Source: Actinacidiphila yeochonensis CN732 (GTDB taxonomy: Bacteria > Actinomycetota > Actinomycetes > Streptomycetales > Streptomycetaceae). From it: a stretch of 64,000 nt of DNA. The notes beneath the pieces are model-generated. The model was not told where the DNA came from. It saw only the letters and a list, made by a program, of their open reading frames with translations, and made no database searches. The DNA is taken from assembly GCF_000745345.1 (NCBI RefSeq), contig NZ_JQNR01000005.1:1550001-1614000 (forward strand). The letters are read 5' to 3'. Every line of letters starts with the position of its first letter. Position 1 is the stretch's first letter. The translations under genes and the position numbers were made by a program. Shown here in pieces: positions 18,257 to 27,008 of the stretch.

Positions 18257-18820
18257 GTGACCAAGATCGGCATCATCCTCGGCAGCACCCGCCCGGGCCG
18301 CAACGGCGAGGCCGTCGCCCGCTGGGTGTACGACCTGGCCGCCCAGCGCACCGACGCCGAGTTCGAGCTGGTGGACCTGCTCGACTACGACCTCCCGCAC
18401 CTCGACGAGCCCGTGCCCCCGGCCAGGGGCCAGTACAGCCGGCCGCACACCTTCCGTTGGGCCGAGAAGATCGCCTCCTTCGACGGCTTCGTCATGGTGA
18501 CCCCGGAGTACAACCACTCCACCTCCGGCGCCCTGAAGAACGCCATCGACTTCCTCTACGCCGAGTGGAACAACAAGGCCGTCGGCTTCGTCGGCTACGG
18601 CGCCGTGGGCGGCACCCGCGCGGTCGAGCACCTGCGGCTCATCGCCGCCGAGCTCCAGATGGCCGACGTCCGCGCCCAGGTCGCGCTGTCGGTCCTCACG
18701 GACTTCGAGAACTTCTCCGTGTTCAAGCCGAGCGCCGTCCACGCCGGGCATCTCAGCGACGTCCTGGACCAGGTCGTCGCCTGGAGCGCCGCGCTCGCCC
18801 CGCTGCGCGCCACCGCCTGA
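18257..18820 (+). CDS. NADPH-dependent FMN reductase family protein
   Basis: This 187-residue flavodoxin-fold reductase has the phosphate-binding loop GSTRPGRNGEAVARW, matching the FMN_red signature. The PEYNHSTSGALKNAIDFL segment is the second diagnostic motif. Such proteins reduce quinones, chromate or azo dyes, or supply FMNH2 to monooxygenases; the substrate cannot be told here. GTG 18257 gives the canonical TKIGIILGSTRPGR start. It is convergent with the hydrolase gene at 18851. Confidence 0.93.
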   Translation: MTKIGIILGSTRPGRNGEAVARWVYDLAAQRTDAEFELVDLLDYDLPHLDEPVPPARGQYSRPHTFRWAEKIASFDGFVMVTPEYNHSTSGALKNAIDFLYAEWNNKAVGFVGYGAVGGTRAVEHLRLIAAELQMADVRAQVALSVLTDFENFSVFKPSAVHAGHLSDVLDQVVAWSAALAPLRATA

Positions 18821-18850
18821 CCCGCACCCGTGCGGCCGCCTCCCCCCCGC

Positions 18851-19717
18851 TCAGCGGCGGTCGGCCCCGGACCCGGCCAGGAAGCCGCCGACCGCGGCGC
18901 GGAAACCGTCCGGGTCCTCCACCCAGGGGAGGTGGCCCGCGCCGTCGAGCACGGTCCGCGAGACCCGGGGAAGGGCCCGTTCCAGCGAGTCGAGCGCCCA
19001 GTTCGGCCGGATGTCCTCGGAGCCGTGGACGATCAGCACGGGCACCTCCAACCTCTCGCAGGCCGACCGCAGTTCCGGTGTCCCCGAGGTGCGGGCGACC
19101 TCGGCGTTGACGGTCGCGTTGCACTCGACGTTCACCCCGAACCAGGGCGTGGCCGACGCCGCCGCCTGCTCCAGCGCCCGCTCCCGGTCACCGTAGTCCG
19201 CGGACCACTGCAGCACGCACCACTCCCGCTCCTCCGCCTCGGTACGCTCCCGGCGCTCCAGCTCCTCCCAACGTGCCAGGTGCTGACCGAGGTTGGCCCG
19301 CAGGTTCCGTTGGTAGGTGGACCGCCAGGTGCTGCGGCTGTCGATCCCGGTGCCGGACACGTAGACCAGCCCGCTCACCCGCTCGGGGTGGGCGAGCGCG
19401 TACCGCAGCGCCAGATCGGCACCGTACGAATGGCCCAGCAGCGCCATCCGCTCCAACCCGAAGTGGCCTCGTACGGCGTCCAGATCGGCCACGGACCGCG
19501 CGACCGAGTACGGCCCGCACCGCTGCGACCGCCCGCATCCCCGCTGGTCCCACCGGTGAACGGTGGCCCGGTCCGCCAGCAGCCCGGCCGCGTCGCCGAG
19601 GAAGTCCCACAGGCCGGGCCCGCCGTGGCAGAAGACCACGGGAGCTCCCGCGCCGCTCCGGGCCGCCCACAGCCGCACGCCGTCCTCGGCCACCACCATC
19701 TCGTCCACACCGCTCAT
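18851..19717 (-). CDS. Alpha/beta-hydrolase, prolyl-aminopeptidase-like
   Basis: This 288-residue alpha/beta hydrolase has an oxyanion HGGPG motif, nucleophile Ser in GHSYGAD, catalytic Asp in HGSEDIRP and His in GAGHLPW. HGGPG and WDQRGCGRS are characteristic of the proline iminopeptidase (S33) group, though many members are esterases or lactonases. ATG 19717 is preceded by a CAGACT hexamer seven bases upstream, fitting leaderless transcription. It lies 60 bases downstream of the TmrB-like gene on the same strand. Confidence 0.85.
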   Translation of the reverse strand: MSGVDEMVVAEDGVRLWAARSGAGAPVVFCHGGPGLWDFLGDAAGLLADRATVHRWDQRGCGRSQRCGPYSVARSVADLDAVRGHFGLERMALLGHSYGADLALRYALAHPERVSGLVYVSGTGIDSRSTWRSTYQRNLRANLGQHLARWEELERRERTEAEEREWCVLQWSADYGDRERALEQAAASATPWFGVNVECNATVNAEVARTSGTPELRSACERLEVPVLIVHGSEDIRPNWALDSLERALPRVSRTVLDGAGHLPWVEDPDGFRAAVGGFLAGSGADRR

Positions 19718-19777
19718 CCGGCCAAGTCTGGCTCATGGGGCCGCGGTTGCCAGCCGTGGGGGCGCGGCCGGCCTGCC

Positions 19778-20302
19778 TCAGCCCGCGACGGCCTCCGCGA
19801 TCCGCTGGGCGGCCTGGGCGGGCGTGAGGTGCGTGGTGTCGACGACCTCGGCCTCGGCGTGCAGCCACGTGCGGGCCGCCTCGGCGTAGGGCTCCAGGTA
19901 CTTGAGACGGAACGGGGAGTCGGGGCCTTGGACGGTGTCCCCCGCGATGCGCCCGCGGAGGGTGTCCTGGTCGGCGTGGAGGACGAAGTGCCGTACCGGG
20001 ATGGCGTGCTGGGCGAGGCCCGCGCTGATCTCGCGCCAGTACTCCTCGACCAGGACGGTCATGGGCACCACCAGGGTGCCGCCCGTGTAGTCGAGTACCC
20101 GGCGGGCGGTCTCGACCACGAGCGGCCGCCACGGCGGCCAGTGCTGGAAGTTGTCCGTCGCGGGCAGCCCCGGCGTGATGTCCATGAGCGTCTCGCCGAC
20201 CTTCTCGGCGTCGAACACCCGTGAATCCGGGATCAGCTGCTGTACGAGGGTGCTGGTCGTCGTCTTGCCCGCACCATGGGTGCCGTTGAGCCATACGATC
20301 AC
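19778..20302 (-). CDS. TmrB-like P-loop NTP-binding protein
   Basis: This 174-residue P-loop protein has Walker A in NGTHGAGKTT. The start VIVWLNG, the DAEKVGETL segment, WPPWRPLV and VVPMTVL align in my memory with Bacillus TmrB, an ATP-binding protein that gives tunicamycin resistance. Related actinomycete proteins may act as kinases of small molecules. GTG 20302 is chosen because a TAGCGT hexamer lies seven bases upstream and it gives the TmrB-like N-terminus; GTG 20311 is an alternative. Resistance to a nucleoside antibiotic is an inference. Confidence 0.7.
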   Translation of the reverse strand: MIVWLNGTHGAGKTTTSTLVQQLIPDSRVFDAEKVGETLMDITPGLPATDNFQHWPPWRPLVVETARRVLDYTGGTLVVPMTVLVEEYWREISAGLAQHAIPVRHFVLHADQDTLRGRIAGDTVQGPDSPFRLKYLEPYAEAARTWLHAEAEVVDTTHLTPAQAAQRIAEAVAG

Positions 20303-20551
20303 CCACCTCACGCTATCGCCGCCCGGCCCACGGGAACGGGCTTCGGCGGAAACTCGGCACGGCCTCGACGTGGCCGGTAGGGAACCGGACGTGGCGGGAG
20401 CCCGGCAGCGCCGCGCACACCCATGGCGCCGAGGGGTCCGATCCCCCGCGACCAGCAGGAACGGCGTTTTCGGGGGACCCGAGGGGATCCGGTCACCGGC
20501 CGGAGGGAGGTCGCTCCCACTGCGGACGCCCCGGACACCCGGATGACACAC

Positions 20552-20572
20552 TTGCAAGCAGTGTGCTTGCAA
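20552..20572. promoter_or_regulatory. Perfect palindrome over the XRE gene promoter
   Basis: TTGCAAGC and GCTTGCAA are separated by AGTGT. A TAGTTA-like -10 follows at 20573, and the XRE gene begins at 20602. The site overlaps the -35 region and suits autoregulation by the XRE protein. Confidence 0.6.
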
Positions 20573-20601
20573 TAGTTAGCGGGGTGGTGCACCGTGGAGG
20601 C

Positions 20602-21045
20602 ATGGGTGCGCTGAAGGTGGGAGAGCTCGGGGAGTTCCTGCGGGAGCAGCGGCGCAGCGCGCAGCTGAGCCTGCGGCAGCTGGCCGACGCCGCGGGGGTG
20701 TCGAACCCGTATCTGAGCCAGATCGAGCGCGGCCTGCGCAAGCCCAGCGCGGAGATCCTCCAGCAGCTGGCCAAGGCGCTGCGGATATCCGCCGAGACGC
20801 TTTACGTGCAGGCGGGCATGCTCGACGCGCGGGAGCGCCAGGAGCTGGAGGTGCAGGCGGCGATCCTGGCGGACCCGTCGATCAACGAGCGCCAGAAGCA
20901 GGTGCTCGTCCAGATCTACGAGTCCTTCCGCAAGGAGAACGCGGCGGCGGCCTCCCCGCCCGCCGCCGGGGTCGGGAGCGCCGAGGCGGGGGCGGGCGCC
21001 GCGGTGTCCGGCTCAGGGGCGGGCGGGGAGGCCGGGAGCGCGTGA
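20602..21045 (+). CDS. XRE-family HTH regulator
   Basis: This 147-residue protein has an N-terminal HTH_3 domain (FLREQRRSAQLSLRQLADAAG, then VSNPYLSQIERGLRKPSAEIL) and a helical segment containing DPSINERQKQVLVQIYESF. It ends in an Ala/Gly-rich disordered tail. ATG 20602 has GTGGAGG upstream. It is followed by an HBHA-like gene and a DUF2516 gene on the same strand, an arrangement I recall as conserved in Streptomyces. A perfect palindrome over its promoter suggests autoregulation. Confidence 0.88.
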   Translation: MGALKVGELGEFLREQRRSAQLSLRQLADAAGVSNPYLSQIERGLRKPSAEILQQLAKALRISAETLYVQAGMLDARERQELEVQAAILADPSINERQKQVLVQIYESFRKENAAAASPPAAGVGSAEAGAGAAVSGSGAGGEAGSA

Positions 21046-21131
21046 GGGCGATGGCGATGGCGTGAAGAGGCGTTGAAGGCGCCCCCGTGCAGAAGGATCA
21101 GGAAGACCGCAGGAAAGGAAGACGAGAGGCA

Positions 21132-21776
21132 ATGGCGATCAGCGACGACATCGTGAAGGGCCTGCGCAACCCCACTCCGCTCTACGCGGTCGCGGGGACG
21201 GCGGACCTCGCCGCGGAGAAGCTCAAGGAGGTGCCCGCGCTGCTGGACCGGCTGCGCGAGGAGGCGCCCGGACGGTTCGAGAAGCTCCGGGCCACGGACC
21301 CGAAGGAGGTCCAGGAGCGGGTCACCACCGGCGCGAAGGACGCCCAGACCCGGCTCACCGCCGGCGCGAAGGACGCGCAGGCCAGGCTCACCGGGACCTT
21401 CGCGGACCTGGACCTGAAGGAGCTGCGGGACTTCCGCAAGCTCGGCGAGTCGGTGCAGGACCTGGCCCTCCAGGGCGTGGGGCGCGCGGCCGAGTACGCC
21501 GTGCGCACCCGGGAGACCTACGACGGCCTGGCCGAGCGCGGCAAGGGCGCCGTGGCGAAGTGGCGCGGCGCGGACGAGGAGGCGGAGGACGAGCCCGGGC
21601 AGATCACCGCCGGCGGCACCGCTGGCACCGCCGGCACCTCCGACGCCCGGTCCACCGCGTCCGGGAGCGGCCGCCGGAGCACCGGCGGCACCGCGAAGAC
21701 GAGCCGGGACGGCGCCGCCCCGGCCGCCAGGAAGCCCGCCGCGCGCAAGGCCGCGCCGAAGAAGCCCACGGAGTAG
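21132..21776 (+). CDS. HBHA-like heparin-binding hemagglutinin homologue
   Basis: This 214-residue protein resembles mycobacterial HBHA. The N-terminal ~150 residues are a long amphipathic helix (KGLRNPTPLYAVAGTADLAAEKLKEV region) with coiled-coil character. It includes tandem GAKDAQTRL/GAKDAQARL motifs, and the tail is Lys/Ala/Pro-rich (ARKPAARKAAPKK). In mycobacteria the basic tail binds heparan sulfate. In a saprophyte a role in the envelope, cell aggregation or lipid bodies is more likely. No signal peptide is seen. ATG 21132 has AGAGGC just upstream. Confidence 0.8.
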   Translation: MAISDDIVKGLRNPTPLYAVAGTADLAAEKLKEVPALLDRLREEAPGRFEKLRATDPKEVQERVTTGAKDAQTRLTAGAKDAQARLTGTFADLDLKELRDFRKLGESVQDLALQGVGRAAEYAVRTRETYDGLAERGKGAVAKWRGADEEAEDEPGQITAGGTAGTAGTSDARSTASGSGRRSTGGTAKTSRDGAAPAARKPAARKAAPKKPTE

Positions 21777-22107
21777 CGGGCGGGGGCGCGGGTTGCCGCC
21801 CCCGCCGCCGCCCGCGAACGTCCCTTGGCCGTCACGGCCCGGGGGCGTTCGCGGTGCACGGCGCGGCCGGACGGCTCGGCGCGACCGGACGGCTCGACAC
21901 CGGCCTGACGGTGCGCCGGTCACCGGCCGGACGGTTCGGCGCCGGTGGACGGTTCGCCCGGCACCTGCGGACGGCGTCGGGGCGGGCCGGGGGGTCGTGG
22001 AGAACGGTTCGGGCACGGAAGGTGCACCACGGCCGTTCCAGGGGTAGGACGGGTACGGTTGTCGCAGGACGGCCGGTGGGTCGGACGGTGAGCGAGGCGG
22101 TGGAAAC

Positions 22108-22470
22108 GTGCTGGTGACAGGGTTGTACTCGGTGATCGCCGTTGTGTCGTGGGCGTTGTTGCTGCTCGCGGTGTTCGCGTTCGTGGATGCTGCCATCCGC
22201 CGCCAGGACGCCTACCGCGCCGCCGACAAGAACACCAAGGGCTTCTGGCTGATCATCCTGGGCGTCGCGGCCGTGGTGATGAAGCTGTTCAGCATCATGT
22301 CGTTCCTGCCGATCATCGGCCTGATCGCGGTGATCGTCTACATGGTCGACGTCCGCCCGGCGCTGCGCGGGGTGAGCGGGCGGCCGGGGCGCGGCCGGCC
22401 CCGCTTCGGGCGCCGCAACCGCGGCAGCAGCAGCGACGGCCCGTACGGCCCCTACAACGGCCGCCGCTGA
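22108..22470 (+). CDS. DUF2516-family membrane protein
   Basis: This 120-residue protein has two or three membrane segments (about 5-27, 45-65 and 66-82) and a basic Gly/Arg-rich C-terminal tail (RGRPRFGRRNRG). The pattern FWLIILGVAAVV...IAVIVYMVDVRPAL matches the DUF2516 family of actinobacteria, whose function is unknown. GTG 22108 follows a GTGGAAAC stretch. Confidence 0.8.
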   Translation: MLVTGLYSVIAVVSWALLLLAVFAFVDAAIRRQDAYRAADKNTKGFWLIILGVAAVVMKLFSIMSFLPIIGLIAVIVYMVDVRPALRGVSGRPGRGRPRFGRRNRGSSSDGPYGPYNGRR

Positions 22471-22540
22471 GCGGCGGCCGAGCGCGGGGCCCTCTCGCGC
22501 CCGCGCGTCCGCGTCACCTCTCCGCGCACCGCGACCGCTA

Positions 22541-22632
22541 CTGAGCGCCGCGACCGCGACCCTGACCGCGCACTGAGCGCCGCGACCCTGACCGCGTACT
22601 GAGCGCCGAGCCGCGCACTGAGCGCCGAGCAC
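22541..22632. repeat. Imperfect tandem repeat after the DUF2516 gene
   Basis: A unit beginning CTGAGCGCCGCGACC recurs about four times with lengths of 18-27 bp between the DUF2516 gene and the convergent phosphatase gene. Confidence 0.75.
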
Positions 22633-22718
22633 CGAGGACCGCACGTTCCTGGCCCGCTCCCTCGGTTCCCTCCGCTGAGGTTCCAAGGGGACGGGCCCGT
22701 TCGCTTCGAGGCGCGGCT

Positions 22719-24026
22719 TCAGGCGCGGCGTTCCAGGAGCACCACGGCCACGTCGTCCGTCAGCTCGCCCTCGTTGAGCTCGCGCACCTCCGTGAGGACG
22801 GCGTCGAGCAGTTCCTCGCCGGCCAGGCCGTCGGCGAGGTGGCGGGCGGCGATCGCCACCATGCCGTCCTGCCCCAGCCGCTGGGTGCCCTGGCCGATCC
22901 GGCCCTCGATCAGGCCGTCGGTGTAGAGCATCAGGCACCAGCCCGGCTCCAGCCGCACCGGCACCCGGGTCCAGGAGACGTCCGGGAGCAGGCCCAGCGC
23001 CGGACCGCCCTCGTCGTAGGGGAGCAGTGCGGGCGGTCGGCCCGGTACGGCGAGCATGGGGGCGGGGTGGCCGGCCAGGTGCAGTTCGGCGGAGCGGCTG
23101 TCGGGGGCGATGTCCACCACGCACAGGGTGGCGAACACCTCCTCGTCGGCCCGCTCGTGCACCAGCACGTCCTGGAGGGTGCGCAGCAGCTCCTCGCCGC
23201 CCAGCCCGGCGAAGGTCAGCGCCCGCCAGGCGATCCGCAGCTCGACACCGAGCGCCGCGGCGTCCGGGCCGTGGCCGCAGACGTCGCCGATCATGGCGTG
23301 CACGGTGCCGTCGGGGGTGCGCACGGTGTCGTAGAAGTCGCCGCCGAGCAGCGCGCGGCTGCGGCCGGGCCGGTAGCGGGCGGCGAACCGCAGGCCGCTG
23401 GCGCCCTCCAGCAGCGGGGTGGGCAGCAGCCCGCGCTCCAGCCGCCGGTTCTCCTGGGCCAGCAGCCGGGTCTCGCTGAGCTGACGCTGCGCGAGGTCGG
23501 CGCGCTTGCGCTCGATCGCGTACCGCACCGCCCGGGTGACGGTGCCGGCGTCGACCTCCTCGCGCGCCAGGTGCTCCTGCGCGCCGAGCCGGACCGCCTC
23601 CGCGGCCGCCGCCTCGTCGGGCCCGTCGGTCAGCACCAGCACGGCGGCGGCCGGGGCGAGCCGCAGCACCTGGTGGAGCGAGCCGAGCACGTCGGGCAGG
23701 TCCAGCAGGACGCAGTGCACCTCGTCGCCGAGGAGTCGCGCGGCGGCGGTCAGGTTCCGGGCCCGCAGCACGCGGATGCGGGGGCTGCCCGGCTCCTGGA
23801 AGTAGGGCGCGGTGAACGCGCCCGAGGGGTCGTCGCCGACCACCAGCAGGGTGAACGACGCCGCCGGAGCCGCGGGCGCGGCATCGGTCGGAGGGCACGG
23901 GTCCTGGCGCTGCCGCGGCAGTGCCACCGGCGGCCGCTTCGCGGCGTCCGCGGGCACGCCCTCGCGGCCCTCGGCACCCTGCGCGGTGCCCGGGGGCTGC
24001 TCGGCGCCGTGCCAGGCAGCGGACAT
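22719..24026 (-). CDS. Receiver-PP2C (SpoIIE-type) phosphatase
   Basis: This 435-residue protein has an N-terminal response-regulator receiver (LLVVGDDP acidic pair, phospho-acceptor Asp in VLLDLPD) joined by a coiled linker to a SpoIIE/RsbU-type PP2C phosphatase. Metal-binding motifs GGDFYDT and IGDVCGHGPDAAAL and the TDGL and LTDDVAVV motifs are present. Such proteins dephosphorylate anti-sigma-factor antagonists in partner-switching networks. ATG 24026 has a perfect AAGGAG ribosome site. No anti-sigma partner gene is adjacent. Confidence 0.92.
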   Translation of the reverse strand: MSAAWHGAEQPPGTAQGAEGREGVPADAAKRPPVALPRQRQDPCPPTDAAPAAPAASFTLLVVGDDPSGAFTAPYFQEPGSPRIRVLRARNLTAAARLLGDEVHCVLLDLPDVLGSLHQVLRLAPAAAVLVLTDGPDEAAAAEAVRLGAQEHLAREEVDAGTVTRAVRYAIERKRADLAQRQLSETRLLAQENRRLERGLLPTPLLEGASGLRFAARYRPGRSRALLGGDFYDTVRTPDGTVHAMIGDVCGHGPDAAALGVELRIAWRALTFAGLGGEELLRTLQDVLVHERADEEVFATLCVVDIAPDSRSAELHLAGHPAPMLAVPGRPPALLPYDEGGPALGLLPDVSWTRVPVRLEPGWCLMLYTDGLIEGRIGQGTQRLGQDGMVAIAARHLADGLAGEELLDAVLTEVRELNEGELTDDVAVVLLERRA

Positions 24027-24172
24027 CACTCGGCTCCTTCCCGTCCTCCGGTGGTCTCGGTCAGGTGACCCTAGTGGCTCAAGTGGACGTGACGGGAGGG
24101 CCGCAAGTGAACGTGCCCTGTCATATTCCATGGCCAGCGGGCGATTTCAGCGGTGTTGTAGGTATCCGCACA

Positions 24173-24184
24173 TGACCAAGGTCA
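24173..24184. promoter_or_regulatory. Palindrome in the spacer upstream of the PP2C gene
   Basis: TGACCAAGGTCA is a perfect 12-base palindrome about 150 bases upstream of the phosphatase start, in an otherwise gene-free spacer (24027-24408) that is less GC-rich than its surroundings. It is a candidate operator. Confidence 0.35.
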
Positions 24185-24408
24185 CGTGGTCCGAGTGCAA
24201 CCATGTGGCGTTCACAACCCTCAGGCCGTGGACAACCCCCGGGCCGCGCGGCCGGGACTTCGGCGCGGGCCACTTCGAGCCGTGGCGACTGCCCCGGGTG
24301 CGCGTGGGCCGCGTGGACCGGCCGCCCGTACCGGCCGCCCGCACCGCCCGCACGGACTGCCCGCGCCGCGTGCTTCTCGGTGGTGAGTACGGTCAGCGAC
24401 GAGCGGGC

Positions 24409-25236
24409 TCAGCCCGCCCGCAGCGGGCCGTCGGCCGGTGCCAGTGCCGGCCACGCGAGCGTGACCTCGCCCTGCCGCCACCGCCCCGGCCCGTCGAGCA
24501 CCGGCCAGCCCGCGTCGCGCAGGTCCCGCACCGCCCGGATCCAGCGCTGCCGCACCCCCAGCGCGGACAGCGGCGCGGCGGCGGCCCAGGCCCGGTCGAA
24601 CGCGGTGAGGAAGGCGTGCACCGGCTCGCCCGGAACGTTGCGGTGGATCAGCGCCTTGGGCAGCCGTTCCGCGAGGTCGGAGGGGCGTTCCAAGGTGCTC
24701 AGCCGCGCCGCGAAGGTGACCGTGCGCGGCCCCTCGGGGCCCAGGGCCACCCACACGTGGCGCCGCCCGACCTCGTCGCAGGTGCCCTCCACCAGCAGCC
24801 CGCCCGGCGCCAGCCGTCCGTACAGCCGGGCCCACGCGGCGGCGACGCCGTCCTCCTCGTACTGGCGCAGCACGTTCGCGGCGCGGATCAGCAGCGGCCG
24901 GCGGCCGTCCGGCAGCGGCACCTCGAAGCCGCCGCGGACGAAGGACAGGCCCGCGCGCGTGTACGGCAGGGCCGCCGCCACCCGCGCCGGGTCGATCTCG
25001 ACGCCCACCACCTCGGCGTCCGGCCGTACCTGGCGCAGCCGGTCGAGCAGTTCGACGGCGGTCCAGGGCGCGGCCCCGTAGCCGAGGTCGACGGCCAGCG
25101 GATCGGCGGCGCCGCGCAACTGGCGGGCGAAGGACGCGGTGATCCAGCGGTCCATCCGGCGCAGCCGGTTGGGGTTCGTGGTGCCGCGGGTCACGACACC
25201 GACGGCGCGTCCACTGTTCACGCGCCTGCCGTCCAT
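24409..25236 (-). CDS. Class I SAM-dependent methyltransferase-like protein
   Basis: This 275-residue protein has a Rossmann methyltransferase core. Motif I is AVDLGYGAAPWTAVEL, motif II EVVGVEIDPARV, and a motif IV/V-like region LIRAANVLRQYEEDGV. The C-terminal part is specific to an actinobacterial family that I cannot name. The substrate is unknown. ATG 25236 and in-frame ATG 25152 (MDRWITAS) are both possible; the shorter form would begin near the conserved core. Confidence 0.7.
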   Translation of the reverse strand: MDGRRVNSGRAVGVVTRGTTNPNRLRRMDRWITASFARQLRGAADPLAVDLGYGAAPWTAVELLDRLRQVRPDAEVVGVEIDPARVAAALPYTRAGLSFVRGGFEVPLPDGRRPLLIRAANVLRQYEEDGVAAAWARLYGRLAPGGLLVEGTCDEVGRRHVWVALGPEGPRTVTFAARLSTLERPSDLAERLPKALIHRNVPGEPVHAFLTAFDRAWAAAAPLSALGVRQRWIRAVRDLRDAGWPVLDGPGRWRQGEVTLAWPALAPADGPLRAG

Positions 25237-25299
25237 GGGACGAGGGTAGACGAGGCCGGAGGCAGGCCGGCCGGGGAAGGCAGCCGTCCGGTTCCGTGC

Positions 25300-25580
25300 C
25301 CGAAGGAGGACCCTGGAAGAAGGAGGACCCTGGAAGAAGGAGGAAGCCTCGCCCGCCCGGTGGCGTGGTGTAGCTCACGTTGAGGGGGCGGGGGTGCTCC
25401 CGAGCCCGGGCCGAGGAGGTCCGGGGCCGGTCCGGGGCGGGATCAGAACCGGTGCGGGCCGGTCAGGGCCAGGTCAGGGCCAGGTCAGGGCCACGTCAGG
25501 TGCGGCTGCCGAAGGGTTCCGGGTCGGGTGCGGGTCCGGTGCGGGTCCGGTGCGGGACGGGCGCGGGACGGGCGCGGGGC
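25300..25580. repeat. Cluster of short GC-rich tandem repeats upstream of mshA
   Basis: GAAGGAGGACCCTGGAA is directly repeated at 25302-25340. GGTCAGGGCCA is repeated about four times at 25458-25497. GGTCCGGTGC and GACGGGCGCG units recur at 25530-25580. No gene lies in 25237-25600. Confidence 0.75.
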
Positions 25581-25600
25581 CGGATCGGGGCGAGGGCGAA

Positions 25601-25627
25601 GGAAATGCCTGGGGCTGTTCCGGCGTT
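25601..25627 (+). promoter_or_regulatory. Sigma-R-type promoter of mshA
   Basis: GGAAA (25601-25605) and GTT (25625-25627) are separated by 19 bases, matching the GGAAT-N18/19-GTT consensus of SigR, the thiol-stress ECF sigma factor. The start codon is about 40 bases downstream. As I recall, mshA is a SigR target in S. coelicolor. Confidence 0.65.
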
Positions 25628-25667
25628 GTGCGCTGTTGACGGGAATACGGCTCGGAAGGGACCAGAT

Positions 25668-27008
25668 GTGACCACGTACGCGTCTCGGCTCGGCGCCCGC
25701 CGGGGGACGCCGCACATGCGGTGGTCCGCCGGGCGGCGGGTACGGCGAGTGGCGATGCTGAGCGTGCACACGTCACCCCTCCACCAGCCGGGCACCGGCG
25801 ACGCCGGCGGGATGAACGTGTACATCGTCGAGCTGGCCAGGCGGCTGGCCGAGCGCGACATCGAGGTCGAGGTCTTCACCCGCGCCACCAGCGGCGGCGC
25901 GCCCCCCACCGTCGAGCTGGCGCCCGGCGTCCTCGTCCGGCACGTGGACGCCGGCCCGTACGAGGGGCTGGCCAAGGAGGACCTCCCCGCCCAGCTGTGC
26001 GCCTTCACCCACGGGGTGATGCGGGCCTGGGCCGGTCACCGTCCCGGCTACTACGACCTCGTCCACTCCCACTACTGGCTGTCCGGGCACGTCGGCTGGC
26101 TGGCGGCGGAGCGCTGGGGCGTCCCCCTGGTGCACGCCATGCACACGATGGCGAAGGTCAAGAACGCCGCCCTCGCCGCCGAGGACAACCCCGAACCGGC
26201 CGCCCGGGTGATCGGCGAGACGCAGGTGGTGGCCGCCGCCGACCGGCTCATCGCCAACACCGAGGAGGAGGCGGGGGAGCTGGTCCGGCACTACGAGGCC
26301 GCCCCCGACCGGGTCGCCGTCGTCCACCCCGGCGTGAACCTCGACCGCTTCCGTCCGCTGCCCGGCGGCCGGGCCGCCGCCCGGCAGCGCCTGGGCCTGC
26401 CGCAGGACGCCCTGGTACCGCTCTTCGCCGGCCGGATACAGCCGCTGAAGGCCCCGGACGTGCTGGTCCGGGCCGCCGCCGCACTGCTGGCGGAGGAGCC
26501 GGCGCTGCGGGAGCGGCTGGTCGTACCGATCGTCGGCGGCCCCTCGGGCAGCGGCCTGACCAGGCCGGAGGCGCTGTACAAACTCGCCGCCCGGCTGGGC
26601 GTCAGCGACGTCGTGCGGTTCGAGCCGCCGGTGGACCAGGAGCGGCTCGCCGACTGGTACCGCGCCGCCAGCGTGCTCGTCATGCCCTCCTACAACGAGT
26701 CCTTCGGGCTGGTGGCCATCGAGGCCCAGGCCTGCGGTACTCCGGTGGTGGCCGCGCGCGTCGGCGGGCTGCCGGTGGCAGTGGCCGACGGCCGCACCGG
26801 GTTCCTGGTCAGCGGCCACGACCCGCGCGACTACGCCCGGGCGCTGCGCCGCTTCGTCGACCAGCCCGAACTGGCCGACCGGCTCGGCGAGGCGGCGGCC
26901 CAGCACGCGCGCGGCTTCGGCTGGGACACCGCGGCGGCACGCACGGCCGACGTGTACGCGGCGGCGCAGCACGAGCGGCGCCGTCACCTACGATCGGCCC
27001 ATGGCTGA
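25668..27008 (+). CDS. mshA: D-inositol-3-phosphate glycosyltransferase
   Basis: This 446-residue GT-B (GT4) glycosyltransferase transfers GlcNAc from UDP-GlcNAc to 1L-myo-inositol-1-phosphate, the first committed step of mycothiol synthesis. N-terminal [22 protein letters not shown] is the MshA signature, and the C-terminal donor-binding E-x7-E motif is in [22 protein letters not shown] 25668 follows AAGGGA. A SigR-type promoter is positioned to drive it. It overlaps the YbjN gene by eight bases, so the two are translationally coupled. Confidence 0.95.
   Translation: MTTYASRLGARRGTPHMRWSAGRRVRRVAMLSVHTSPLHQPGTGDAGGMNVYIVELARRLAERDIEVEVFTRATSGGAPPTVELAPGVLVRHVDAGPYEGLAKEDLPAQLCAFTHGVMRAWAGHRPGYYDLVHSHYWLSGHVGWLAAERWGVPLVHAMHTMAKVKNAALAAEDNPEPAARVIGETQVVAAADRLIANTEEEAGELVRHYEAAPDRVAVVHPGVNLDRFRPLPGGRAAARQRLGLPQDALVPLFAGRIQPLKAPDVLVRAAAALLAEEPALRERLVVPIVGGPSGSGLTRPEALYKLAARLGVSDVVRFEPPVDQERLADWYRAASVLVMPSYNESFGLVAIEAQACGTPVVAARVGGLPVAVADGRTGFLVSGHDPRDYARALRRFVDQPELADRLGEAAAQHARGFGWDTAAARTADVYAAAQHERRRHLRSAHG

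Noticed and set aside
25380-25667. N-terminal extension of mshA
   Set aside because: It reads through tandem repeats and the SigR-type promoter; MshA homology begins shortly after GTG 25668.
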